From Candidatus Saccharibacteria bacterium oral taxon 488 (GTDB taxonomy: Bacteria; Patescibacteriota; Saccharimonadia; Saccharimonadales; Saccharimonadaceae), in assembly GCA_010202465.1 (NCBI GenBank), contig CP047919.1:744001-808000 (forward strand): DNA of 64,000 nucleotides, in the 5' to 3' direction. A model generated the notes under the pieces. The model saw only the letters and a list, made by a program, of their open reading frames with translations, was not told where the DNA came from and did not search any database. The position numbers were made by a program, and so were the translations under genes. How positions within the stretch are numbered: the first letter of the stretch is position 1; every line of letters starts with the position of its first letter. Of the stretch, positions 45,564-51,488 are shown piece by piece.

Positions 45564-46532
45564 TCAGAAATGCAAGCTGAAGGTAGAGCCCTGACCCGCT
45601 TCGCTTTTAACGCTCAATTGATAACCGTTTTTGTCAGCCACCGCCTTAGCGATAGCTAGCCCGAGTCCATAGCCCGAACCATACCCACGCGTACGCGCTT
45701 CATCACTACGATAAAATCTGTCGAAAATTTTCGCCTGGTCTTGTTTGGCGATGCCAATGCCTTGGTCGACAACTGAGAGAGTTTGGCCGTCCAGCCGAAT
45801 GACTACTGTACCACCTAGTGGCGAATATTTGATGGCATTATCGATCAGCGTACCCAAAATTTGCGTCACCGCCGCGACTGCGACCGTGTGCGTTACTGAC
45901 GGCACTTGCATATCTAGCACTACTTGTTTTTTGTCAGCCACCGGCTGATAGCGATCAACCGTGTCGCGGACAAGTTTCGCCATATCGACCGCCTGTTTTT
46001 CAATCTGCTGATTATCGACCTGGGTAAGTTGCAACAAATTGTCCGTCAGCTCGCGCAATTTTTCAACCTCGTCAATGTTGCGCTGGAAAACTACCCTCAC
46101 CTTTTTTTCATCCAGCGTTTTTTTGCGTAGCGCCACTTCGTTGGTGGTCATTAGCGCCGTCAGTGGCGTCCGCAGCTCGTGACTAGCATCCGACACAAAT
46201 TGCACCTGAGCCCGCATTGCTCGCTCGATCGGCGCCAAAGTCCGTCGCGCCAACAACATACTCAGCCAATATCCAACCAACAACATCACCCCGTTCAGCA
46301 CTATCAATGACATAACGACCGACCCACGGGTTTCGCTATTGCGCCGTTCCAGGCGGCGATTGAACTGACGTTCGGCGAGCTCTGGCGGCTGCTGAGCATG
46401 TTCGCCCGGCGGCAGCGGCCGATTTAACTGGATGGAAGTAATGGCGTAAATAATCACACTGAAGGCTAGTGATAGCGTCATAATCACCGCTAAATAGCTC
46501 AGCGCTAGCCGCCTAACACGCTGCTGTTTCAT
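45564..46532 (-). CDS. Sensor histidine kinase
   Basis: A 322-residue membrane kinase: helix 1 (about residues 10-31), a short extracytoplasmic loop rich in Pro, Glu and Arg, helix 2 (about 70-92), then HisKA with FVSDASHELRTPLTAL (phospho-His near 117) and the ATPase with DNAIKYSPLGG (N-box), VVDQGIGIA and GSGYGLGLAIAK. There is no separate HAMP or PAS domain, so sensing must use the loop of about 40 residues or the membrane itself. It is co-translated with the response regulator (ATGA overlap, GGAGG site). Confidence 0.93.
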   Translation of the reverse strand: MKQQRVRRLALSYLAVIMTLSLAFSVIIYAITSIQLNRPLPPGEHAQQPPELAERQFNRRLERRNSETRGSVVMSLIVLNGVMLLVGYWLSMLLARRTLAPIERAMRAQVQFVSDASHELRTPLTALMTTNEVALRKKTLDEKKVRVVFQRNIDEVEKLRELTDNLLQLTQVDNQQIEKQAVDMAKLVRDTVDRYQPVADKKQVVLDMQVPSVTHTVAVAAVTQILGTLIDNAIKYSPLGGTVVIRLDGQTLSVVDQGIGIAKQDQAKIFDRFYRSDEARTRGYGSGYGLGLAIAKAVADKNGYQLSVKSEAGQGSTFSLHF

Positions 46533-47203
46533 GATTTGTCCTCCAGTTTATAGCCAAAGCCGGGGACGGTGTGAATCAGTTTTGAGTCAAATGGTTTATC
46601 GATTTTGCGGCGCAAAAACATGATGAACAATTCAACATTGTTCGGCAAGACGTCAGCATCAAAATCCCACACGTGCGAGATGATTTGCTCTTTGGACAAA
46701 ACCTTGCCAGCGTTGCGCATCAGATATTCCAAGACGCCGTACTCTTTGGCGGTCAAGTTAATTTCCTGATTCGCCCGCATTACTTTTTTCAGACTCGGAT
46801 CAAGCGTCAAATCACCAACCCGCAAGACTTCTTCCAGCCTCTCGTTCGGACGGCGCAACAACGCTCGAAGACGCGCCAATAGCACCTCAAAGCTAAACGG
46901 CTTCGCCAAATAATCATCAGCGCCCATATCCAAGCCTTCGACAATATCCCGCTCGGCATCACGCGCTGTCAACATCAAAATCGGCGTCTGATTACCGTCT
47001 TTGCGTAGCGCCCGACAGACCTCATAGCCATTCATTTCCGGCAGCATCACGTCAAGAATAATCACGTCGTACTCGTCCGCCGTCGCCGTCCAATAACCCT
47101 CGTCGCCATCATGCGCCACATCAACCGCATAGGCTTCATCTTCCAAGCCTTCTTTCAGCGACTGGGCAATCGCCGTGTCATCTTCTACTAGTAAAATTCT
47201 CAT
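46529..47203 (-). CDS. OmpR/PhoB-family response regulator
   Basis: A 224-residue two-domain regulator. The receiver has LVEDD, phospho-acceptor Asp in VIILDVMLP (about residue 51), a Thr in LMLTAR, and Lys in YLAKPFSFEVL. The C-terminal winged helix carries LTAKEYGVLEYLMRNAGKVLSKEQI and ends in an RRKIDKPF...VPGFGYKL motif. Its promoter has the direct repeat CTTTAAG-N4-TTTTCAG exactly 10 bp before an extended -10. The same arrangement occurs before three other genes in this window, so it probably activates itself and those genes. An AGAGGA ribosome site lies about 10 nt before the ATG. Confidence 0.95.
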   Translation of the reverse strand: MRILLVEDDTAIAQSLKEGLEDEAYAVDVAHDGDEGYWTATADEYDVIILDVMLPEMNGYEVCRALRKDGNQTPILMLTARDAERDIVEGLDMGADDYLAKPFSFEVLLARLRALLRRPNERLEEVLRVGDLTLDPSLKKVMRANQEINLTAKEYGVLEYLMRNAGKVLSKEQIISHVWDFDADVLPNNVELFIMFLRRKIDKPFDSKLIHTVPGFGYKLEDKS

Positions 47204-47225
47204 TAGCTAACTATCCTCTTTTTCA

Positions 47226-47259
47226 ACTTTAGCACAGGCATCTGAAAAATTGCTTAAAG
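47226..47259 (-). promoter_or_regulatory. Response-regulator box 1 and promoter of the two-component operon
   Basis: CTTTAAG (47253-47259), N4, TTTTCAG (47242-47248), N10, extended -10 TGC-TAAAGT (hexamer 47226-47231). There is no independent -35. One of four matching sites. Confidence 0.7.
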
Positions 47260-47278
47260 CTCACCACTCAAAAGTCGC

Positions 47279-48247
47279 TTAGTCGCCGCAACGAATGACA
47301 ATTCTAGTACCATCTCCCGCTACAATCCTACACTTGCCACCGACAGGATACGTGAACTTCGGGTCAGTGTGACCAAAATCAAGATTGACCACCACTGGAA
47401 TTTTTGAATCGATATTCTTTGAAAGAATGATGTCGCTAATCATGTCGTCAGTCGCCCGAGATTCGCCCTGAAAACGCCCAACCAAAATTGCTTTTACCTG
47501 ACGAAAAAATGACTGCTGCATCAATGCCTGCACGTGATGCTCAAGCGTTTCAGGAATTGAATCATAGCTATCGTCTTCAATTTTCGGAAAATATTCCGTA
47601 CCGTTCAACAAGTTCAGGCTACAAAGATTACCGCCAATCATTACTCCTTCAGCCGATCCGCCCTGCACGACTCGCGGCCCATTATTTTTCAAAGCTTGGC
47701 GCAGCGAAGCTTCGTCATAATTCCACGGAAGATCGTAAAATGTTTCCGATTGCTGAACGATAAATTCTGCCGGCTGATCCGCAAACAAACACCGCCGAAA
47801 ATACTCCAACGAATAATCGGCTTCTGGCGGCAAACCAAAACAATAGAAATTTGGCATCGCATAAGTCACCAGCCCAGTTTTTGCTAAAATCACATGATTG
47901 AGGACGGTAATATCAGAAAAGCCACCAAAGAGCTTCGGATTGTCTTTAATAATTTGCCAGTCAATTTTACCCAGCATCTGATTTGAATTGAATCCGCCAA
48001 TCGCCGCCAAGACACACTTCACGTTTTCGTCCATAAATGCTACGTGTAAATCTTCAACCTTCTCGTCATCTGTCGGGCAACCGCGTTGACTCCTAGAAAA
48101 AGCATTTTTACTAAACGTAACTTTTAGCCCAAGTGACTCTAATGCTGATTTGGCTCGCTCTAAAACACCTTCGTCAATATCGCTGGCTGAGCGCGCCGGT
48201 GCAATCACCCTCACTTCATCACCTGGCTTTAATTTATCTGGTATCAT
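47279..48247 (-). CDS. S66-family LD-carboxypeptidase / MccF-like peptidase
   Basis: A 322-residue serine peptidase of the S66 family. The N-terminal IAPARSAS and VLAAIGGFNSNQML motifs, then GGFSDITVLNHVI (nucleophile Ser in place of the common GYSDIT), and the later Glu and His regions (GRFQGES and LDFGHTDPK) match the LdcA/MccF fold. LdcA trims tetrapeptides during peptidoglycan recycling, while MccF gives microcin C resistance; the length of 322 and the QALMQQSF loop leave both open. A hairpin/attenuator lies in its 5' region. Confidence 0.88.
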   Translation of the reverse strand: MIPDKLKPGDEVRVIAPARSASDIDEGVLERAKSALESLGLKVTFSKNAFSRSQRGCPTDDEKVEDLHVAFMDENVKCVLAAIGGFNSNQMLGKIDWQIIKDNPKLFGGFSDITVLNHVILAKTGLVTYAMPNFYCFGLPPEADYSLEYFRRCLFADQPAEFIVQQSETFYDLPWNYDEASLRQALKNNGPRVVQGGSAEGVMIGGNLCSLNLLNGTEYFPKIEDDSYDSIPETLEHHVQALMQQSFFRQVKAILVGRFQGESRATDDMISDIILSKNIDSKIPVVVNLDFGHTDPKFTYPVGGKCRIVAGDGTRIVIRCGD

Positions 48248-48275
48248 ATATTTCCTTTCCTAAAATTAATCAATC

Positions 48276-48323
48276 AAAAAACCTCCCGCAGGAGGCATAA
48301 AACAGCAATAAAACACCTCCTGC
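48276..48323 (-). terminator. Terminator with a competing anti-terminator arm (candidate attenuator)
   Basis: On the minus strand CCTCC-TGCG-GGAGG followed by T6 is a good intrinsic terminator (48276-48295). An upstream GCAGGAGG (48316-48323) is exactly complementary to the CCTCCTGC that forms its first arm (48288-48295), so the two hairpins exclude each other. It lies in the 5' region of the S66 peptidase gene. No known riboswitch motif is recognised. Confidence 0.6.
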
Positions 48324-48396
48324 TTACATGTGGAGATGATGATGGATTGAGAGTAAATTCATCATAGTTTCAGCATATCATAGCCTTACTGAAAGA

Positions 48397-48771
48397 TTAA
48401 AGCGATAAGCAAATTTCCACTGCTAGCACGCCATAATGTTTTTGGTCGGCAGCGGAATAATATTTGTTGTATTCGGCAGCGGCAGCTTCGGCACTGGTGG
48501 CATGCGGAATAACACGGTGGTAACCCTCGGCCTGCACCATTTCTAAAAAGGAATTGTAGTGGCGGATGGCGATAATCTCCACGCGTGCTTGATCTGGTTT
48601 GCCGTCGTGTAGTATTCCTTCGGCATCGCGAACATCGCGACGCAGGTGAATCTTATCGCCGACTCGGTACTCGGCAAATTTTCCGCGATTCAATCGACCT
48701 TCAACCGTCTTCCGCCCGGCGATAATATCGTCAAGTAATTTTGATTCTCGTCCTGAGTGCCAGATTTTCAT
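48397..48771 (-). CDS. ASCH-domain protein
   Basis: A 124-residue single-domain ASCH protein. The start MKIWHSGRESKLLDDIIAGRKTVEGRLNRGKF is typical of the family's RNA-binding cleft (KTVEGRL motif), followed by GDKI and the VEIIAIRHYNSFLEMV stretch. Family members include N4-acetylcytidine amidohydrolase YqfB and presumed RNA-binding regulators; which of these applies is not clear. It has a normal promoter (TTGGCA-N16-TATAAA) and an AGGAATT ribosome site, so it is leadered. Confidence 0.85.
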   Translation of the reverse strand: MKIWHSGRESKLLDDIIAGRKTVEGRLNRGKFAEYRVGDKIHLRRDVRDAEGILHDGKPDQARVEIIAIRHYNSFLEMVQAEGYHRVIPHATSAEAAAAEYNKYYSAADQKHYGVLAVEICLSL

Positions 48772-48794
48772 AATTCCTACAGTGTTGTATCTTT

Positions 48795-48822
48795 TTTATA
48801 GTTTTTCTTAACTTCTTGCCAA
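48795..48822 (-). promoter_or_regulatory. Promoter of the ASCH gene
   Basis: TTGGCA (48817-48822), 16 bp, TATAAA (48795-48800). Confidence 0.65.
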
Positions 48823-48920
48823 CAGCGATGCCATAGAATTATAGCACAGCCTATAAAAGTGTTTCTACTAGTCATGCCTACCAAACTACAATAAAATCTT
48901 TAGATTAGGCAAATCTTAAA

Positions 48921-49043
48921 CAGCTATCGCCTGAGCTTCCGGCCAAATTCGCTGTACCAGCCGGCTTGCCGCGCGTGGTTAGCCGCACCCAAGCATCGCC
49001 ATAGGCCTGGTCGATTGCCATCAGTCCTTGGACATCACGAATC
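48921..49043 (-). repeat. Partial duplicate of the winged-helix gene (3' part), left flank of the TetR cassette
   Basis: Bases 48921-48994 are identical to 50528-50601 (74 bp), and similarity continues to about 49043 with scattered mostly silent changes. On the minus strand it reads IRDVQGLMAIDQAYGDAWVR and on to SCLRFA and a stop, the same protein segment as the gene at 50488-50796. It has no start and is cut at about 49043, so it is a remnant. Apart from this, the stretch 48823-49063 holds nothing recognisable. Confidence 0.85.
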
Positions 49044-49063
49044 TACCAACAGCCACCCTTCTA

Positions 49064-49141
49064 TTGACACGATGGTCATAATTCGATACGATATGAATGA
49101 ATACAAAAAGTTATTCATTCATATCGTTAACATGAAGGAGG
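49064..49141 (+). promoter_or_regulatory. tetR-type promoter, 40-bp operator palindrome and ribosome site
   Basis: The promoter is TTGACA (49064-49069), 17 bp, TACGAT (49087-49092). A perfect inverted repeat with arms ACGATATGAATGAAT (49088-49102) and its complement (49113-49127) around a 10-bp centre overlaps the -10 and the start of transcription. It suits autorepression by the TetR protein. AAGGAGG (49135-49141) lies 9 nt before the TTG start at 49151. Confidence 0.8.
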
Positions 49142-49150
49142 TTGCCAGCG

Positions 49151-49717
49151 TTGGACAAAAGACAAGCATTAAAAACAGCTGCCTATGGTATCTTCTCAAA
49201 AAAGGGATATAAAGAGACCGGTATCTCAGAAATTGCTAAGCGCGCTGGGGTAGCAGTCGGTTCTTTTTACAACTACTACGACGGTAAAGAAACTATCTTT
49301 CTGGATGTGTACATTGAAGAAAACAACCGCATTCGCCAAGCGATGATGGACGACATTGATTGGCAGCAGGATTTGGTTGAGCTTGTAAGGCAGATTTTTG
49401 AACAGTCACGAAGCCTCGTTTCGTCCAGTAAAATTCTGGCGGAATGGCATAATCCAGCCATCTCTCGTACACTACGTGGTTATTATTCTTCGGGTAAGGG
49501 TAAGGCTACGAATACCTTCCATCAATTTTTGGTCGAAACCTTTACTGGTCGCATGGTGGCAGAAGGATATTCAGAGGAAAAAATTCAGGATATTTTACAG
49601 GTTTATAATTTGTTTTACTACATGGATATACATATCACTGAAGGCGATTTTCCAGGTATTAGTGGGACGCTGGAAATACTTGCCACTAACTTTGTTAAAG
49701 GTATCTTTACATCATGA
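49151..49717 (+). CDS. TetR-family transcriptional repressor
   Basis: A 188-residue TetR regulator. The DNA-binding helices read ALKTAAYGIFSKKGYKETGISEIAKRAGVAVGSFYNYYDGKETIFLDVY (residues 5-52), a textbook TetR/AcrR sequence. The C-terminal ligand domain is not assignable. The start is taken as TTG 49151, with a good AAGGAGG 9 nt upstream; TTG 49142 is too close to that site. It overlaps the reductase gene (ATGA), and a large palindrome covers its promoter, so it most likely represses the pair. Base composition and codon use are more AT-rich than the flanks, and the pair is bracketed by a duplicated gene fragment, both signs of acquisition. Confidence 0.9.
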   Translation: MDKRQALKTAAYGIFSKKGYKETGISEIAKRAGVAVGSFYNYYDGKETIFLDVYIEENNRIRQAMMDDIDWQQDLVELVRQIFEQSRSLVSSSKILAEWHNPAISRTLRGYYSSGKGKATNTFHQFLVETFTGRMVAEGYSEEKIQDILQVYNLFYYMDIHITEGDFPGISGTLEILATNFVKGIFTS

Positions 49718-50487
49718 AAAGGAGTAAAAAAATGGTAATCATCGTTATATCTATTCTTGCGGCTACAGGCCTTATCGCTTGGGGCGTTATCGCCTACTTA
49801 GGGAGAGGCCAAACGTTATCGGTCAAATCCATCGAAAACCCTAGCGGAGACCTTCATGTCATTCACCTAGCAAAGCCTGATAATATGACATGGAAGGCAG
49901 GCTCTTATGCCAAGATCACGCTACCCAGTACGGCATCTGATGGTGAAAAGAATGATCATAAGGGCGAACAGACAAGTCGTTGGCTGAGTATTGCCTCTAG
50001 TCCTGAGGATAATGAAATTATTATCCTAACCCACAATAGCGGTAGTCCTTATAAAAAAGCTTTGACGAGCCTACCAGCAGGTAGTCAGGTCAAGATGAGT
50101 TGGCTAGAATCTTCTTTGTCAGTTACAGACGGCAACGAGCCGCTGGTTTGCTTCGCCTCTGATGTCGGTATCTCAGCAATACGACCAATTGTCAGGCAGT
50201 GGGCCGGTAAACGCCCTATCATGCTCTATCACCTAGATAAGGGGGTAAAGGTCTTTGACAAGGAACTCTCAGAGCTAGCAAACAAAACAGCTAATATGAC
50301 TTATGAGACCAGTGCTAACCTCTCTCAAAGCCAGGAACGCTTCAAGCAGGCGATTGATAGACATGGCAACAAGGCTCAATATCTCGTGGCAGGACAGCCC
50401 GACGATGTGAAAACGATGAAGAAACTCCTTGGAGACAACGCGATGTATGATAACGTCAAATCAAGTACTTTTCGGGGGTTGAAGTAG
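49714..50487 (+). CDS. Membrane-anchored FNR-like oxidoreductase
   Basis: A 257-residue protein. One N-terminal membrane helix (about residues 8-29) is followed by a flavodoxin-reductase-like FAD domain with SRWLSIASSPED (R-x-x-S motif, about 86-97), and a NAD(P)-binding domain with ASDVGISAIRPI (about 145-156) ending VAGQPDDVKTM. It lacks an iron-sulfur or haem domain, so the electron acceptor must be another protein or a small molecule. Under TetR control it may be a stress- or drug-induced membrane reductase. It is co-translated with tetR and convergent with the winged-helix gene one base after its stop. Confidence 0.82.
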   Translation: MKRSKKMVIIVISILAATGLIAWGVIAYLGRGQTLSVKSIENPSGDLHVIHLAKPDNMTWKAGSYAKITLPSTASDGEKNDHKGEQTSRWLSIASSPEDNEIIILTHNSGSPYKKALTSLPAGSQVKMSWLESSLSVTDGNEPLVCFASDVGISAIRPIVRQWAGKRPIMLYHLDKGVKVFDKELSELANKTANMTYETSANLSQSQERFKQAIDRHGNKAQYLVAGQPDDVKTMKKLLGDNAMYDNVKSSTFRGLK

Positions 50488-50796
50488 TCAATATGACCGC
50501 ATGGGTTGCCGATAGGTGATACTTAGGCAGCTATCGCCTGAGCTTCCGGCCAAATTCGCTGTACCAGCCGGCTTGCCGCGCGTGGTTAGCCGCACCCAAG
50601 CGTCCCCATACACTTGGTCGATTGCCATCAAACCTTTATGCCGCAAGTCCGCCAGCACGTTCATCGCCGTTCGGCGTGGCATGCCCATTTGTACCGCCAA
50701 CACAGCCGCCTCATCACCGCCGTCTTCGTAGACTTGCTGCAACACCAGCGCCTCGTTGGTGGTTAAGGTTACTTCTTGTGATTGTCTCGTCTTCAT
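50488..50796 (-). CDS. Small winged-helix protein, 3' end altered by cassette insertion
   Basis: About 102 residues. The central part (LTTNEALVLQQVYEDGGDEAAVLAVQMGMPRRTAMNVLADLRHKGLMAIDQVYGDAWVRLTTRGK) has the layout of a winged helix: three helices with a recognition helix and a wing. It resembles MarR-like or phage-type DNA-binding proteins, but no family is certain. The last residues after GDSCL (SITYRQPMRSY) differ from the partial copy at 48921-49043, which ends GDSCLRFA, so the 3' end was probably replaced when the TetR cassette arrived. ATG 50796 fits an AGAAAGG site. Its promoter carries a response-regulator box. Confidence 0.75.
   Translation of the reverse strand: MKTRQSQEVTLTTNEALVLQQVYEDGGDEAAVLAVQMGMPRRTAMNVLADLRHKGLMAIDQVYGDAWVRLTTRGKPAGTANLAGSSGDSCLSITYRQPMRSY
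50528..50650 (-). repeat. Right-flank copy of the duplicated segment
   Basis: It matches 48921-49043 at a constant offset of 1607 bp, with 74 bp identical. The two copies are in the same orientation and enclose the tetR-reductase cassette. Confidence 0.85.
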
Positions 50797-50827
50797 ACTC
50801 ATCCTTTCTTATGGTTATCGTGAGTAT

Positions 50828-50861
50828 ATGATAGCCAGACGGTCTGTAATTTCGCTGTAAA
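50828..50861 (-). promoter_or_regulatory. Response-regulator box 2 and promoter of the winged-helix gene
   Basis: TTTACAG (50855-50861), N4, ATTACAG (50844-50850), N10, -10 TATCAT (50828-50833) on the minus strand. Same geometry as the boxes at 47.2, 54.2 and 56.5 kb. Confidence 0.75.
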
Positions 50862-50968
50862 AGGTTGCGGCGCGGATATTGCTCAATAGCTAGTTTCACC
50901 CGCGCGCCGAGGCCAAGAACTTGCTATCACCCAGGTAGCGCCCGCGGTCACCTTCCAGATTACCGCAC

Positions 50969-51004
50969 GAAAAAGCAGCGCCCGAGGAGGTAGACGCTGC
51001 TTTT
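50969..51004 (-). terminator. Terminator of the GT2-GT39 operon
   Basis: AAAAGCAGCG (50971-50980 on the plus strand) and CGCTGCTTTT (50995-51004) form a 10-bp stem with a 14-nt loop; the minus strand ends GCTTTTTCG. It lies about 20 bp past the stop at 51023. Between it and 50861 nothing else is recognised. Confidence 0.8.
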
Positions 51005-51022
51005 GTGATGATTCGCCGCTGA

Positions 51023-51469
51023 TTAATTGGTCTGCGGCGCAGTGTTGGTGGTTGACGGCTGCGCCGAATCCGTTTGCCCTGACGGAGCGGTTTGGTTGTT
51101 TTGCGCGGTGCCGTTATTATTCTTGGTCGCTGGCGTTTGGGAGCTTTGACCAGTCTGGTTCTGGCTACCGCCTGGTGCGCCGCCCGTTTGTCCACCCGGC
51201 CCGCCTAGCTGGCTATTCTGGGTTCGACTCATGCCCGGCGGGCCACCAGCCTGGCTATTTATGCTGCCATTTTGCGAGCCACCGACCTGCATACCGACGA
51301 CAAAGCTGAGCGCACAGGCCACTACGCCGCCGACTGCTAGGCCGGTAATTGCCCCGGCGCTGAGGCCACTTTTGCCAGAGTTTGTGCCGTTTGGACGCGG
51401 TGCGGGCGGCTGATCATAGACCGCTTCTGGCGTGGTGAGTTGTGCTTGCTTGGTTTGTAAAATTGCCAT
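51023..51469 (-). CDS. Gly/Asn/Gln-rich membrane-anchored protein
   Basis: About 148 residues: a short N-terminal cytosolic part with Pro residues, one membrane helix (AGAITGLAVGGVVACALSFVVG, split at about residues 38-58), and an outward tail of about 90 residues almost entirely Gly, Gln, Asn, Ser, Thr and Pro. No domain is recognised. Start ATG 51469 has an AAAGGAG site; the longer frame from 51508 overlaps the previous gene. The low-complexity tail matches the glycine-rich loops in the adjacent glycosyltransferase, so the two may act together at the surface. Confidence 0.72.
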   Translation of the reverse strand: MAILQTKQAQLTTPEAVYDQPPAPRPNGTNSGKSGLSAGAITGLAVGGVVACALSFVVGMQVGGSQNGSINSQAGGPPGMSRTQNSQLGGPGGQTGGAPGGSQNQTGQSSQTPATKNNNGTAQNNQTAPSGQTDSAQPSTTNTAPQTN

Positions 51470-51488
51470 AATTTCTCCTTTCGTTACG

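Noticed and set aside
50896..51195. 99-codon Arg/Lys-rich minus-strand frame after the Gly-rich protein
   Set aside because: It overlaps the end of the Gly/Asn-rich gene and spans the terminator at 50969-51004; no start signal or motif.
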